Shown here piece by piece: positions 22,428 to 34,532 of a DNA stretch of 64,000 nucleotides; within the stretch, counting starts at the first letter, position 1; each line of letters opens with the position of its first letter. The notes below the pieces were generated by a model. The model ran no database searches and was not told the DNA's origin. It saw nothing but the letters and a program-made list of their open reading frames with translations. Source of the stretch: Megalopta genalis. Its lineage: Eukaryota; Arthropoda; Insecta; Hymenoptera; Halictidae. The position numbers were made by a program, and so were the translations under genes. The stretch spans positions 11,615,501 through 11,679,500 of the forward strand of contig NC_135019.1 of the NCBI RefSeq assembly GCF_051020955.1, read 5' to 3'.

Positions 22428-23149
22428 CCCATCGTCAAAGGCGATCCCCAGGTTTCAATTGAATCTCTCCCAAATTTTCATATTCACGCGGGAACACATT
22501 TTTGACCTGATTCGGACCGCCAAAGCGGGATAACGAGGCTCCCGAATCCGTGAAAATCGGCGATAGAAAGACACACCGACAATCCGATCTATCCTCATAT
22601 CTCGTCGGCGACAGGGTTTCATCCATTCGCGTCACGAAAACCCGACGACACGAATTCGCAACGGCGTGTCTCCAATCTCGAACGGGTTCTTGACCTCTCC
22701 AAGGCACCGATCCGCGCTCCCCCGGCTCTCAATTTTGCCCCGGGAGCGAGTGCTGTTGTTTCGAACGAATCGAATCGTCAATGAAGCGAAGACTCGCACT
22801 GGTTGGTTCGACGGAGAACGGAGTTAGCCGGAGATAAAATGAGAACCGGGAGAGAATAGTCCGCGGAGCGAAAGTGCGCGCCGATGGATTCTGCTGCTAT
22901 AATTTCATTATGGCCGGGATCGACCGCGTCCCGGGGATTGGGACGCAGTATTTCCTTCGCGCCGAGAAGGCGTTCGCAGGCTGATTCAAAAGACTTCCGT
23001 GGCTTCCATCGACAAAGCAGCGCGGATATTCTGCTGGTTCAACCTACATCTTTTCGAACAACCGCAGAAACCTTTGGCGCCGTCCGGAATCAGTGCAGTT
23101 ACACTAATCACACAAATAAAATAAATTCTACTAATATCTTAACGTAAAC
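22428..23149. other. Unique CpG-rich DNA, no gene seen
   Basis: No repeat end or domain-bearing frame was found. Open frames of about 90 codons occur on both strands. Confidence 0.6.
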
Positions 23150-23720
23150 AAGGATTTCCTTCGAAGCAGTAACTTGTACAAACTAGCGCAATTATTTGCA
23201 GTCACTTAACAGCGAACTCTTGATCGAAGTGAAATATTGTTAACATAATTCATAAAACACTTCGTTGCTTTTATATTGGGGTGCGACACCACAAGTTAAC
23301 TTTCACGAGTCGATGCAATTATCTGCAGTCATTTAACAGCGAACTTTTGATCGGTATAAAATTTTATCAACATAATTTTTAAGGAACTTCGTTGTTTTTA
23401 TATTGAAAGCGACGCTGCGAGTTCTACTTTCACGAATTAATGCAATTATCTGCAGTCATTTAACAGCGAACTTTTAATCGGGGGGAATAACATTTTATCG
23501 ACATAATTTATAAGGAACTTCGTTGTTTTTATATTGAAAACGACACTACGAGTTCAACTTTCACGAATTAATGCAATTATCTGCAGTGATTTAACGGAGA
23601 ACTTTTGATCTAAGTAAAATTTTGTTAACGCAATTTAGAAGGATCATCACAGTTTCTATATTGAAAGCAACACTGCAAGATTAACTCTCGCGAATTAATG
23701 GAATTAGTTGCAGCCACTGG
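23150..23720. repeat. Diverged ~127-131-bp tandem repeat, about 4 copies
   Basis: The block gcaattatctgcagtcattt recurs near 23187, 23314, 23441 and 23572, each time followed by taacagcgaacttttgatcg and a cttcgttgtttttatattga block. Units differ by several per cent, so the array is older than the 118-bp satellite. Confidence 0.85.
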
Positions 23721-23963
23721 ATCGTTATAGAAAATCAAATTTTCTTGACATAGTTCGCGAAGATTGCCAGCGGTTTTGTCGAGGTAAAAGCAACGCCGTA
23801 ACTTTCCGACATTCCTGACAATTACCCTAAGAAACGAAGAAGGTATAGCGACCTCGTGCACACCGATGCACCTGCAGAAGCTAGCGATACACGGTCTACC
23901 AATCACGTAGAATAACTCGGTGCACTCTCCTGCCTTCATTTCCATCGACTCGCGAAGTTTCAT

Positions 23964-24233
23964 CTTATGAACCTTGAGCTTTCGAGCTTTTTGAGCGTTG
24001 AGATTATGAAACTTGAGCTTTCGAGCTTCGAGCTTTTTTTAGTGTTGAGCTTATGAAACTTGAGCTTTCGAGCTTTTTAAATGTTGAGCTTATGAAACTT
24101 GAGCTTTCGAGATTTTTGAGCGTTGAACTTGCGAAACTTAAGCTTCGAGCTTTCGAGCTTTGAGCTTATGAAACTTGAGCCTCGAGCTTTGAGCTTATGA
24201 AACTTGAGCTTTCGAGCTTTTTAAGCTTTTAAT
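23964..24233. repeat. Short minisatellite of aaacttgagctttcgagctt
   Basis: Six or seven irregular units of roughly 35-50 bp combine gaaacttgagctttcgagct with a ttgagcttat linker. Length varies by gain and loss of agcttt sub-units. Confidence 0.85.
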
Positions 24234-25076
24234 CGTAAACATGTAGAATACTTACAATTGTGGTTTTATAAATACATGGATGTGAATACCATTTAAACGC
24301 GGCAAAGGAAGTCCGACAGAAAAATTCGTTTGATTGAATTGGCTTCAGGAGCCGGATGATATCAGAAGTGGAACGAGCCGGTCCGCGGAATCGTATTTTA
24401 ATGAAATTAATAATCGACTCGTAGGGAATGCATCGGCAAAGACGGCGCTGATCGTATGGAAATGCGAGCATACTCGCGGAATAAGCTGATTCGCTATTCA
24501 TACATGCATGCGCGGGTCCCGGGGCGTTCACGGGATCCTTCGAAATTTTGGGCACATTTTTGAAGCGACCCCATACGTGTTCGCCCGGCTGGCATATGTG
24601 CCCCGAACGAAATGGAACACGTTCGCGCACTTCGACCAACAGGATGCAGTCGCGTCGGGATGCAGTATCGACGTCCTCTTGCTCCGCGAAAAATATCAGA
24701 CCCTTTGTTTTTATATAGAGTGCCTCTAACCCCCTTGTACCTAACCCGGCGCCGATGCGATGGCTCCGGCAACGCCATTTCATCCCCCTTTTCTACCCGG
24801 CGTCGGATATACGACGCGTATACAGACTGTTCCCAGACCTGTGCATCCCCTATGCAACCTGGACGCCGGGGAAACTGCAAGAAGTTCGCGACAACAAGCG
24901 ACCTACCTCCGCTTTCCAAATTAAAGTCGCTTTTCGTTTCTGCAGGCGATGAGTCCGAGCTCCGAAGTCCCGATAGAATCGCTGACTCGCTTTCTCAAAA
25001 TTTGTTTGGACGCTAGCGATGTCGGAGAGATCAAATTAACCCGTTTCCAGTTTTTTGGTCTAGCCTTTCTAGTAAT
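24234..25076. other. Unique DNA, no gene seen
   Basis: Overlapping open frames of 130-180 codons occur on both strands between 24229 and 25016, and none contains a recognisable domain. No repeat ends were found. Confidence 0.55.
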
Positions 25077-25156
25077 CCGCCTGCGGATTTTTACGCGAAA
25101 TAGTCATTTCGTGTTCCAATTGTACATTGCAGGAGGCAAGTAAATATGCGTTTGTT

Positions 25157-26066
25157 TTAACCCTTAGCGCTCCGAAGGCTCCGCTACGGAGACATTTGTC
25201 ATTTGTTCCGTAACTCCGAAGGCTCCGCTGCGGAGCCAAATGATTTTAGCATACGTTATCGTCGGCGTTAGCAATCGTTATCCGTAGTTAAAACGTGCTA
25301 AGTCCGTACCATTACGATTAAACTATTTTTTGACCTTTTCTATGGTTAGCAACATGGAGCAAAATAAATATTATGATGAGAACTTAGAGCCGAGTGATAC
25401 CGAAGACGTATCTGATTTTGAAGAGTTTAAAGACATTGTGGAAGACAATGTTGGTTATGATTCTGACACTTCGAGTAGTAGTAGCGAAATTATACTACCA
25501 AAGAGACGAAGAATGAGAATTATTGAAAGTGAAAGCGAAGATTCGTTACAAGACTTGGATGAACGGCGCGATGTTACGGAAGAATTACATATTCCAGATA
25601 GAATACCTTTTAGTGTATTGCCACAGGTCATTGGACCGCAAGTTCCTACAAACATTGAACAGCCGATACAATATTTTAAATTATTTTTCACGGACGAATT
25701 GATAAATGAAATTATAAAGGAAACCAACAATTACGCAGAAAATGTTCTAAACTCGAAAGAAATATCTAGTAACTCTATTTGGCAAAGTGAATACTGTGAC
25801 ACTTGTCCAAGGAAACCCAGTATGCACATGGGAGATTGTTACCAAAGATGTCGCACCATGGTGAATTACAAAATTAAAAATTTCTCTTTTATTTACAATA
25901 GGAAAATGTATATTTATAAAATAAATAAAATCAAATGCATTCACAAGGACGTGTAATCTTTACCGCTCAAAATAAGACTTCCTTTATCTCAGGCGCTCCG
26001 CTCCAAAAATGTGCCGAAGTTGTTGGTAGGCAGTACTCGAGAAACGCGCGGAGCGCTAAGAGTTAA
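25157..26066 (+). mobile_element. piggyBac deletion derivative with open reading frame
   Basis: TTAA limits with ends TTAACCCTTAGCGCTCCG and cggagcgctaagagttaa enclose 902 bp. The left end carries ctccgaaggctccgctncgg twice, at 25170 and 25214, again 44 bp apart. The interior codes for a shortened piggyBac transposase in one frame. Autonomous piggyBac elements are usually 2-3 kb, so about two thirds is missing. Confidence 0.9.
25342..25956 (+). CDS. Shortened piggyBac transposase (N-terminus joined to Cys-rich tail)
   Basis: The frame runs from ATG at 25342 (a second ATG at 25354 is equally plausible) to TAA at 25956, about 204 codons. Residues 1-85 are acidic and Ser-rich with a basic KRRRMR stretch, as in piggyBac N-termini. 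The segment PIQYFKLFFTDELINEIIKE followed by TNNYAE is the start of the piggyBac catalytic domain. The frame then passes directly to EYCDTCPRKPSMHMGDCYQR, part of the C-terminal zinc-binding region. The whole DDD catalytic core is deleted, yet the junction keeps the frame open. It cannot catalyse transposition. By analogy with other truncated transposases it could bind element ends and repress, but expression is unknown. Confidence 0.8.
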   Translation: MVSNMEQNKYYDENLEPSDTEDVSDFEEFKDIVEDNVGYDSDTSSSSSEIILPKRRRMRIIESESEDSLQDLDERRDVTEELHIPDRIPFSVLPQVIGPQVPTNIEQPIQYFKLFFTDELINEIIKETNNYAENVLNSKEISSNSIWQSEYCDTCPRKPSMHMGDCYQRCRTMVNYKIKNFSFIYNRKMYIYKINKIKCIHKDV

Positions 26067-26171
26067 TAAATTGAAAATAATGTAACGACATTCGTTGAAT
26101 CTTCTGGCGTCTTCACCGCTCCGAATTCAACTTACCCTCTTTTTGCCACGAATGCATTAAATCCTCAGTCT

Positions 26172-27261
26172 GCTCATAATATAAAAGGATAGTTATATCA
26201 ATTTTTAGAAAAATTGATCTTTTTCCCCGCAAATCCAACGAACACACATTTATAATATATATAACAAAATATAAGCCGCGCCAAACTGTTGGCTGCATTT
26301 ATGGTTGTACCATGTCTGCATTATAATATATACCGCGAAGTATTGAAATTTATTTAGAGCGTCGCAATTGTACGTAATTCTCCGTCGCTTGAAATAACGA
26401 TTATCAAGAGCCGAACCCCCGCAAGCAATATTAATTAAAATATTCTGGAATTACCAGGAAACATCTGAACATATATTTCGGATGCAATTTAAAACGTAAA
26501 ATCCCACGCGGCTACGGTAGAAAAGCAATTTACAAACTGAGAAATTTTCTGCCTTCAGAGAGATAGTATTCCCGACAAATTCCAAGGTACCAGATTGAAT
26601 GGAGTTGAATAAGCGAATTTTTAATTTATCGGGAAGAACGAGATCGATGAACGGGGGAAGGTTCAATTTAATTTCAATTTTCCCCGTTTTTTTTTTAAAC
26701 TCACACACCGCTCTCGGTTCAATGTATCGGTGTAAGGGCCGTTTGACTTTCCGTTCTTTTCACGGCACAGGCCTTTGAATAAATTTTGTATGGCTCGCTC
26801 TTCTTTTTTTTCTGAATCGCGACGGAGTTATACGGATTCATAAATTTTCCCGATAATTTTACTTCTGGCAACAGTTTCAAAGCAGCAATATACATAGATG
26901 TAATTATATAGGTGAACGCACAGGGAGGGATGCGTCTATTTGCGATGTTATTGACTTGCACTAGCGTGCATGTGCATTTGCACGGTTGGCGGAATCTAAT
27001 CAGGAGCAGTTGATTATTATTATAATGTGAATAACGTTGTATTACGTGGTCATTTTTCCCCCGATGCGCAAATATTAACGATATTATATCCTTGATAATC
27101 CCCGCGATTGCTATCCAATTTTTCTTGAATTCCGTCGCGATTCGTGCAATTGCTGCCCTCAAAATATGTTGGACGCCTTCATTACGCATACAAATTACTA
27201 ATTAATTTTAATCGATGACAAATTTATCTCAGCAAATTCGTGAATTTTCCACACTCTGGTA
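26172..27261. other. AT-moderate unique DNA, no gene seen
   Basis: A minus-strand open frame of about 155 codons (26719-27189) and another of 85 codons show no recognisable motif. No repeats were seen. Confidence 0.55.
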
Positions 27262-27497
27262 TACGGTGGGCAAAAATGTATTGGCACACTTTTCGAACGC
27301 GATAACTTTTTGAAACGTGAGTTTATTATTTCTCTTTCGCCATTCCAAGTAATAACAAGATCGAGAGAAAGTATTTTCAACGACTGTCTAGTTAATCAGT
27401 TCTTCTGTCGCCCTAACAACTCAAGTCATTTGATGGAATTTTTAAAAAAAGTTATATGCGTTTAAAAGGCGTGCCAATACTTTCTACTTGTCCACTA
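27262..27497. mobile_element. Tc1-like MITE (GGCAAAAATGTATTGGCAC ends)
   Basis: The left end reads ggtgggcaaaaatgtattgg and the right end is complementary to tagtggacaagtagaaagta followed by ttggcacgcc. Both are followed inward by gcgataacttttt-like and aaaagttatatgcg blocks. TA flanks both sides. The GGACAAAAGTA-like ends are typical of Tc1-type elements. There is no coding sequence in 236 bp. Confidence 0.7.
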
Positions 27498-27700
27498 TAC
27501 TCAAATATTTAGCATAATATATTACATTTTAATATATTCAGTATAATATATTATACACTTTAATATATATATATTCAGTACAATATATTATACTTTAATA
27601 TTTAGAATAATATATTACACTTTAATATTCAGTATAATATATTATATACTTTAATATTCAGTACAATATATTATACCTCAATTTTTAGTACAATATGTTG
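27498..27700. repeat. AT-rich minisatellite
   Basis: Imperfect units of ttcagtataatatattatac with actttaatat recur about seven times with variable spacing. Confidence 0.85.
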
Positions 27701-29480
27701 CGTTGGTAACAGTTCCCGCAATTATTTCCGATCATTGCGACCATTGTTCCTCGCAAATTTCCGACTAGCAGCATCGTCGTCACCGCGACGAGTCGAAGAA
27801 GACTGTGTACCCCGTTCTCCCGCGATTCCGCTTCGTTTACCTTCTCCGTGTCGTCAAGTTCGAAACAATGTTGCACCGCGGGGTGTTTGGGACCGAGAGT
27901 GGATATCGAGGGGCTGAAAACGCCTCGCGGGTATCGATAGCGAGTTGCGGTATCGCCGATCGCGGACGCGCATCGCCGACCGTTACGATAACAGTTATTC
28001 GCGGGCCCGCGGTTTTTCCCGTGGACAAGTATCCGCGGAATTGATAGCGCCGCCAGACAGCGGCAACGGCAGCAGCCGACCGCGTCGCGGGCGCGGGGCG
28101 TCGCGGCGGCGCTCTTTAAGCAGCGCGAGCCGAGCCGAGCCGAGCCGAACCGCTCGGCTGCAGGCTGGGGGCTTTAATTAAATTTTGTTTTCGCTCTCGA
28201 GAACTTCTTCCAGTCGCTTCGCTCTTTTTTCGGAACCCATTAAAACTTCCCTCTCCCTTCGTTCCGCTTTTTTAATTCCCTTTCATTTGACTTTTCTCGG
28301 CGGCTGGCCGCGGTTACGCCGAGCGCCGGCCGCGCCGGAACGGCCTCGAGATTATAATGAAATCATTTCGCCCGACGAAGGACCGGCGGACTCTGTTTCT
28401 GATGCTCGATAGTCTCGAACAAATAGATCGAAACGCGACGGGGACACCCGCCGCTCTCCCCCGCTCGTCTCGCCGCTCGCTTTAATTAAATCCGTTAATG
28501 GGAAACTTTCCGCTGCATACTCGAAATCTCCTCCCGCGGCAGCCCCGAATTTTCTTGCCCGGCCGCGGGATCGATTGCGCATCTTATATCAGCGAGCCAA
28601 TTTTTCGACCCCGTCGCGGACCCCGTTCGCATCAATTTTACCGGGATTCGCGTTCTCCAGTCTTCGGGAGATTCGCCGGAACGATTTTAGACGGCCGTTC
28701 GCGATCGAAATAGGGCATACGGATCTATTTTTACTGGTTATAGCTCCGCGAGACGGTCGAGAGCAGTCCAAGCTTCTATCCCAGCTTCTCCCCTATTGGC
28801 TGGCAACTCTCGCTGGTGTCCAACGATTGGTTGTAAACGCGAGAGTGGCTGTGAACGCGACACGCTGTCGGAACAGAAGAGACGCAAATGAAGCGGACAA
28901 GCATTTTCCTTTTAACAATTCAACTATTGGAAATCTATATATCGAAGAGTTAATCGATCAAGAGTTAATTGTCGGTCTGACGAGGAAATTTTCTACGAAT
29001 AAAACTTTGGCGAGCCAATGATTTTTTGGTTCACGATGCACTCTGCGCACGTCGACGATTTTTTAAACTTTGACATTAATTTATCGCTATTTAGGGCCAA
29101 AAACAATTAATAAATTGCATGCCGCTATATTCGGGAAACTCTCCTCTATCTTTTTAGATCGATTAGAACTGTCTGACGTTTGTACTTTTCATGCGATACC
29201 TCATTTCTGTCGAAAATTTTAGGTCTCTACAAAAGTTTGTTTTTCTTTTCAAAAACTGAGGGTGATGGAGCAATCCGGTTTTCGGATTCTTGTTCGGGGA
29301 GTGAAGCTCTACAAGAATTTCATGGTGACTATAGGAAATCAGGAAAAAAGTTTGATTTTGTCGGACAGTGTAATTAAAGCGTTGCAATCTCTTCTAACAG
29401 CGTGTTATATTGCACTTGATTTTCTTCATATTTTATTTAAATTTAACACTTTCATGAAATATATAACTTAACAAAGAATG
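27701..29480. other. GC-rich unique DNA, no gene seen
   Basis: CpG-rich from 27800 to 28700, with a short gagcc repeat near 28127-28148. Many overlapping frames on both strands, none with a domain. A CpG island or promoter region of a gene outside the window is possible but unsupported. Confidence 0.55.
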
Positions 29481-29640
29481 TCAAATTATATATTATATAA
29501 AATTATACATTGAATTAAAATAAAATACATTAAATTATATATATATATATTAAATTAAAATAAATTATATTAAATTATATATTAAATTAAATTATATAAA
29601 TTATATATTAAATATATCTCAAATAAATACATAACTGGTT
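29481..29640. repeat. AT-rich low-complexity DNA
   Basis: Repeated attaaattatat and taaattaaaat words, with no coding signal. Confidence 0.85.
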
Positions 29641-29722
29641 TTCACGAGTATAATCGTCACAGAGAAATGGCAACATTTTTCGTTACGACGAGTGTGCACG
29701 ACGAAAACAGCTAACTGGTTAA
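29641..29722. mobile_element. Right end of a TTAACCAGTTAGC-type element
   Basis: It ends acagctaactggttaa, like 16443, and shares the gagaaatggcaaca / ccatttctcc spacer region. Two diverged palindromes, cacgagtataatcgtc at 29643 and gacgagtgtgcacgac at 29687, are 44 bp apart. The left half of the element was not found. Confidence 0.75.
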
Positions 29723-30286
29723 ATAAATGGCGAACGCAGTGACAAAAGCACGTGGAAATATAACGAAAAGAAATTCTATATTGGAACGACAGTTGCATAA
29801 TTTTTCAGCGCGAATCGATGGGAGTTTCCTGGGCCCGCAACGGTACGGGTGGTGCAGCCGTATCGAGACACTTGGAATTAGTTCCACGACGGTCTCGTTA
29901 CGTCTTCTTTGTCCCCCGGAACAAAAGGTGCGAAATACCATGGGAAGGAGCTGCATGCGCCAGATACGTGTGCATAAATATGCAGGAGGCGAGCGCGTGC
30001 GCGATTCGCCGTCCTCGAGGCTAAACGTCGTCGCGTCCCTTGGTCGCGTGATTTACACCCCCGTACGTGACTTCCTGTACACGCGTCCCGTTGTCGTCGA
30101 TACCTCCCGACAAAGTGCCACCGACAAAGTCTACAGCTCGACAGTCTGTAAATAACGAGATGTAATCGAAGCCGGAGAACACCGCGACAACCCCCTTTCG
30201 CTGCGTGTGCACGCACGTTCATTCGAGAGCCCTCTCTAAGGGCTCGTCCAACCCTGTCGCAAACCGATAACATCGATGTTTCTTCG

Positions 30287-30341
<55 letters not shown>

Positions 30342-30587
30342 TCCCCTCGGCTTCGAGCAGACGGACACTCGCTTCGAAGATGCTCGTCGCGTTGCACTTT
30401 TATTGCCGGGGATCGCTAATCAATTATTGTCTATCGCTTCTGCTTCGAAATATTTCTTTCGAAATTTTTACGTGGATATACAAAATGTATGTAATAATAA
30501 TTATTAATACTTTCTCTAGCAAAGCGTTTGTTCCGTCGATAAATAAAGTTATCATTAATATTAATTATTAATATATATCATATAATA
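29723..30587. other. Unique DNA with (CT)n at 30291-30338
   Basis: Open frames of up to 140 codons occur on both strands from 29727 to 30273, without recognisable domains. A clean CT microsatellite follows at 30291-30338. The final 100 bp are AT-rich. Confidence 0.55.
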
Positions 30588-30918
30588 TACAAGGTTTCCC
30601 AAAAATGTTTCGCAATCCGAGAATGGGAGGTTCCTGAGGTAATTTGAAGTAAGTTTGTCCTTGGCGAAAATGCAATCCACGGCTTTGTTTACGAGTTATT
30701 AACGAAAAAGAGTGACCAATGAGAGATGAGATATGCTGGCGCAAGGCGGCCGAGCCAATGAGCAGAACTGGACGTCGTGCGCTCGTTGGCTCGGCCGCCA
30801 AGCGCTAGGCGAGCTCGCCTCTCATTGGTCAGGTTTTTCGTTAATAATTCGTAAACGAAGCCACCGGTTGCATTTTCGCTAAGGAAAAAGTTACTTCAAA
30901 TGATCCCAGGAACTCTAT
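30588..30918. mobile_element. CCAAT-palindrome MITE (G family), right end eroded
   Basis: It begins tacaaggtttcccaaaaatg and contains gaccaatgagagatgag facing ctcattggtca. It ends at ggaactctatatat, so the outer right end is missing. It is closest to the copy at 10258. Confidence 0.78.
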
Positions 30919-30958
30919 ATATATCATATAAGTTGTATCTATATCATATTAGTTATTA

Positions 30959-31200
30959 TTGACACGTTCTGTGCCACGTGTACCACCGATGGTACATGCT
31001 TACACGATTATTTAATGCGCTAAAAAAATAGTTTATAACAAATTTAGAACCGAAGAATTAATCTTCACCTCAAGAATGGCTCATTTCATTGTTATATACA
31101 CGATAATTAACAATTACATATAATATATCAAGTGTTAGTAAGATATCAAATGGCCAGTGTGAAGATTCGAGTAAAAACAGCTCGGCACAGAATGTGTTAA
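30959..31200. mobile_element. TTAA-type MITE (ACACGTTCTGTGCC ends)
   Basis: Left ttgacacgttctgtgcc and right ggcacagaatgtgttaa are inverted. The left target reads TTGA, taken as a decayed TTAA. A palindrome GTACCACCGATGGTAC lies near the left end at about 30980. No coding sequence. Confidence 0.72.
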
Positions 31201-31235
31201 TATAAAGTTATTATTATTATTACTATTATTATTAC

Positions 31236-31295
<60 letters not shown>

Positions 31296-31326
31296 TACTA
31301 CTACTATTATTATCATTATTACAGTT
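31201..31326. repeat. (TTA)n microsatellite
   Basis: About 120 bp of TTA/ATT triplets with a few ACT interruptions, directly adjacent to the right end of the preceding element. Confidence 0.97.
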
Positions 31327-31970
31327 CGAAAGCAGTAAATGTCAATCTCGAAATGTAAATGAAAGAATTCATAATTTCGTACGTGTGAAGTCAACATTGA
31401 AAATTGCTAATTAGAGAGGGTCGACAGTCGTACGTTTTTTCAGAAATGTCTTCTGTTTCTGGCTGTTTATTTTATAATCGGGGAGACAGTGGAAACCAAC
31501 AGGGACGTACACGAACTCGCGGCGAATTTGTGATACATACGAATGCGTAAGTTCAATTTTATTACGTTCCGCAGGAAATATCCTTTCAAGCGAGATACGG
31601 TTTCCCATTATCCTGACACGTATAGAATACAGGATGAAAATGAGTAATAGGAGGACTCTTCATACATTCATGGCATAAATTTGCAAAATGTAAGCAAAGG
31701 TATGGAGTAGCAAAAAATCGTCTTTAACCACGAGGGATCTTTTATTCAGCGAAATTTTCCCGTGATCTGAGTTTTCCTGGAACAACGTACGATACACGAG
31801 GAAGATCTTCAGCGATACGACGAGACGACTTTCGCTCAGAAAAAACCGAGAAACCGAAGAGACATTTAAAACGATACGATTCCTATTTCCATTGACAGGG
31901 GACGTGAATTTCAAACAATTTCGCAATCGATTAACTCCTTGGCCTGCAATTACCGAGTCGTTTTTACCCA
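31327..31970. other. Unique DNA, no gene seen
   Basis: A minus-strand frame of 103 codons (31660-31971) has no recognisable motif. No repeat ends were found. Confidence 0.55.
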
Positions 31971-32472
31971 AAGAATATAAATGGTCACCGAATTAGTCAA
32001 TGCTCGGCAATTCAATTATATAAATGGTTGTTCCACTAGAGATAAAAAGACTAATAAGTCTGCGTAAAGTATCATCGAAATGATGTTCGGAAAAATTGTT
32101 GAATGACGCTGAGATAGACATCGTCGATTGTATTACTTAAAGAATATAAATGGCCACCGAATTAGTCAATGTTCGGCAATTAAATTATATAAATGGTTGT
32201 TCCACTAGAGATAAAAAGACTAATAAGTCTGCGTGAAGTATCATCGAAATGATGTTTGGAAAAATTGTTGAATAAAGCTAAGATAAACATCGTCGATTGT
32301 ATTACTTAAAGAATATAAATGGCCACCGAATTAGTCAATGTTCGGCAATTCAATTATATAAATGGTTGTTCCACTAGAGATAAAAAGACTAATAAGTCCG
32401 CGCGAAGTATCTTCGAAATGATGTTCGGAAAAATTGTCGAATGAAGCTGAGATAGACATCGTCGATTGTATA
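31971..32472. repeat. 169-bp tandem repeat, three copies
   Basis: The marker aagaatataaatgg starts at 31971, 32140 and 32309, an exact 169-bp period. Units share gttgttccactagagataaa and end gacatcgtcgattgtat. Only a few substitutions separate them. Confidence 0.93.
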
Positions 32473-33525
32473 GTCGCGAAAATGGCCCGCCGTCCGTCGA
32501 TTAATCAACTCGAAAAGGTGGAAATCGGCGACGTCACCCCAAGCGACACATTCTCGGCAGAACGCGATCGCGAAAAGTTGGCGATTATTTCTGATAATCC
32601 GCGGCGATTCGGGGGAAAAAGTTGGCAGACCGGGTCTCCTTGGTCCATTGTTCGACGGACTACGAGGAAAGGCTATTAAAAATATTCGAAAGTCCGTACG
32701 CGGCGTGATCGAGGCGAGATCGCAGGCAGCAGCCGGGCGAGGTCGCTCCTCGATTATCTCCGCGGCAATTAAACGATCCGTCAAATTAGTAATTACCGGA
32801 TGTCGCTAATTATTCGTCGTTATCGTTCGCAGCGAGCAATCGGATGGGCGTTGCCATCGGCGGCGTTCGTTACGCGTAAATTCGAAACGGTCGGCGGCGA
32901 GCAACGCACACGCCCTGCGCGCCTCCGAAGCGGAACGCTTGTCCGCTCCGGAAAAATCCGCGCCGACTGCCGGCGAGGTCCGCGCTTTTTTCCGGGGAAA
33001 TCCGCTGAAAGAAAATGTCGGGCGACGCGTTGCACGCTTACTCCGCGCTAGTCATTTCCATATGTATAGCGCCCAGTCTCGAGATTAACATATTCTCCCG
33101 CTCGTTACAACTCTCTCCCCGTCCTGCTTCTTTCGCGCCAACGTTTATTCCACCTGCGAACTCTCTCTCTCCCTCTCTCTGCCTCTCTCTTTCTCGCTCT
33201 CTCGAGCACTCTCTATCTAGCTTTTTCTCTAGTGTGTACGCGCGCGCGCTCGCGCCACTCCCTTTGATTCTCTATACTTTGCCGCGTTCATTTCATTTTG
33301 CATATTTATTCGCGACCGGTGCTCCTGGCCCGCGTTACGCGCCGGCAAGTTTCACCGAAATTTCATTCGAATTCGCGTCTCAAAGGTTCGTTACAACTAC
33401 ACCATGGTATTAGATTTGATTCCTCTTGCCGGTGCCGCCCGAAAACGCGGACGCACTCGCCGTCGGTGTTTAAAACTTCCGGGCTTTCGTTTTGTCTATG
33501 GGATCACTTCAACGGGACACTAATA
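32473..33525. other. CpG-rich unique DNA with CT tracts
   Basis: CT-rich tracts lie at about 33160-33215. Open frames of 80-130 codons on both strands are domain-free. Confidence 0.55.
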
Positions 33526-33611
33526 CAGTGTCGGACAAAATGATAGGACGTTTGATATTTTTGAATCTTTCGCATAATACAATGAACTATATGTACATCG
33601 TACACACCCTA

Positions 33612-34093
33612 TACAGGGTGTCCGAAAAATGTATCGCAATCCGAAAGTGGCGGGTTCCTCAAGTTATTTGAAGCAACTTCTTCCTTTACAAAAATTTTCT
33701 ACGAGGCACCGTTAACGAAAAACTGACCAATGAGAGGCGAGCTCAGCTACCGCGAGGTGGCCGAGCCAACGGCGCCAGCGGTCGAGCGGTCGAATCCCAG
33801 CGCAGCTGGCGCGCCGGCCGAGCCAACGGCGCCAGCGGTCGAGGCGGTCGAGGCGGTCGAATTCCAGCTCAGCTGGCGCGAAGCGACCGAATCAATGAGC
33901 GGAACTAGGCTTCGTGCGCTGGTTGACTGGGCCCCCTCGCGTCAGCCGTACTCGATTCTTATTGGTCACTGTTTTTCGTTAATAACTCGTTAACGGTGCC
34001 TCGGAGAACATTTTTGTAAAGAAAGAAGTTGCTTCAAATGATCCGAGGAACCCGCCATTTCCGGATTGCGAGACATTTTTGGAACACCCTGTA
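33612..34093. mobile_element. CCAAT-palindrome MITE (G family) with expanded interior
   Basis: TA-flanked, beginning CAGGGTGTCCGAAAAATG and ending tttttggaacaccctg. The segment gccgagccaacggcgccagc followed by ggtcgagg is present twice, with an extra gaggcgg triplication, making this the longest copy. It sits inside the Tc-like remnant. Confidence 0.88.
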
Positions 34094-34319
34094 TATTGTA
34101 AATGCCCTCTAAACTGAGCATTGTAAGCCTTAAGTGTGTGTATATTATACACGAACGAAGTTAGTGGAAAAAATGTAAACATGAGCTGATCTCACTCGAT
34201 CGAAATGACAGGACACATCACATATTTTCCATTATTGTGTTTTCTGTCAGCCGTTTCTCAGCATTGACTAGATGCGAACGTGTTAATCTGTCATTTATCT
34301 GCGGTATTGGTGCAGTTAA

Positions 34320-34532
34320 TTGTTAAAACAGTGCAAAAAGGGTCGCGGAGAACAATTGTTGAACAATGGGTCGCGGTCAGAGAATTGTACCATCACGAAA
34401 ATTGCCAAGTTATTAAATCGGAGCCGTAATGTCATTTACAATCTTCAAAAAATTCGGAAATCTACGGAAAAAAAGAAAACACAGGGGAGATCTCGTGCAG
34501 CGATCCTCGCCGAGCAGAAGTTCGAATTCTAA
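34320..34532 (+). pseudogene. Tc1/Tc3-like transposase, N-terminal DNA-binding fragment
   Basis: About 70 codons include NCTITKIAKLLNRSRNVIYN, matching the helix-turn-helix of Tc-type transposases (pattern S..IAK.LNRSR.VI), followed by a KKTQGRSRA stretch resembling the GRPR-like hook between the two DNA-binding subdomains. The frame closes at 34532. Related-looking sequence (ILIKNNDNLNNLRTT) continues in another frame, so a frameshift is likely. The DDE catalytic region is not present. Classification as Tc3-like rather than Tc1-like is tentative. Confidence 0.6.

Larger units (their letters stand above)
25077..26171. mobile_element. hAT-type MITE split by a piggyBac derivative
   Basis: The left part ccgcctgcggatttttacgc and right part gcattaaatcctcagtct match the TAGACTGCGGATTTT family. 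They are separated by a complete TTAA-flanked piggyBac derivative. Removing that insert would give an element of about 190 bp, close to the 201-bp full copy. Target duplications are no longer clear. Confidence 0.68.

Noticed and set aside
23625..23963. 112-codon minus-strand frame with several cysteines
   Set aside because: It overlaps the end of the 127-bp tandem repeat, and the cysteines do not form a known zinc-binding spacing.
33780..33800. GGTCGAATCCC resembling the B box of a tRNA gene
   Set aside because: It is part of the repeated core of the G-family MITE. No A box at the right distance and no cloverleaf can be drawn.
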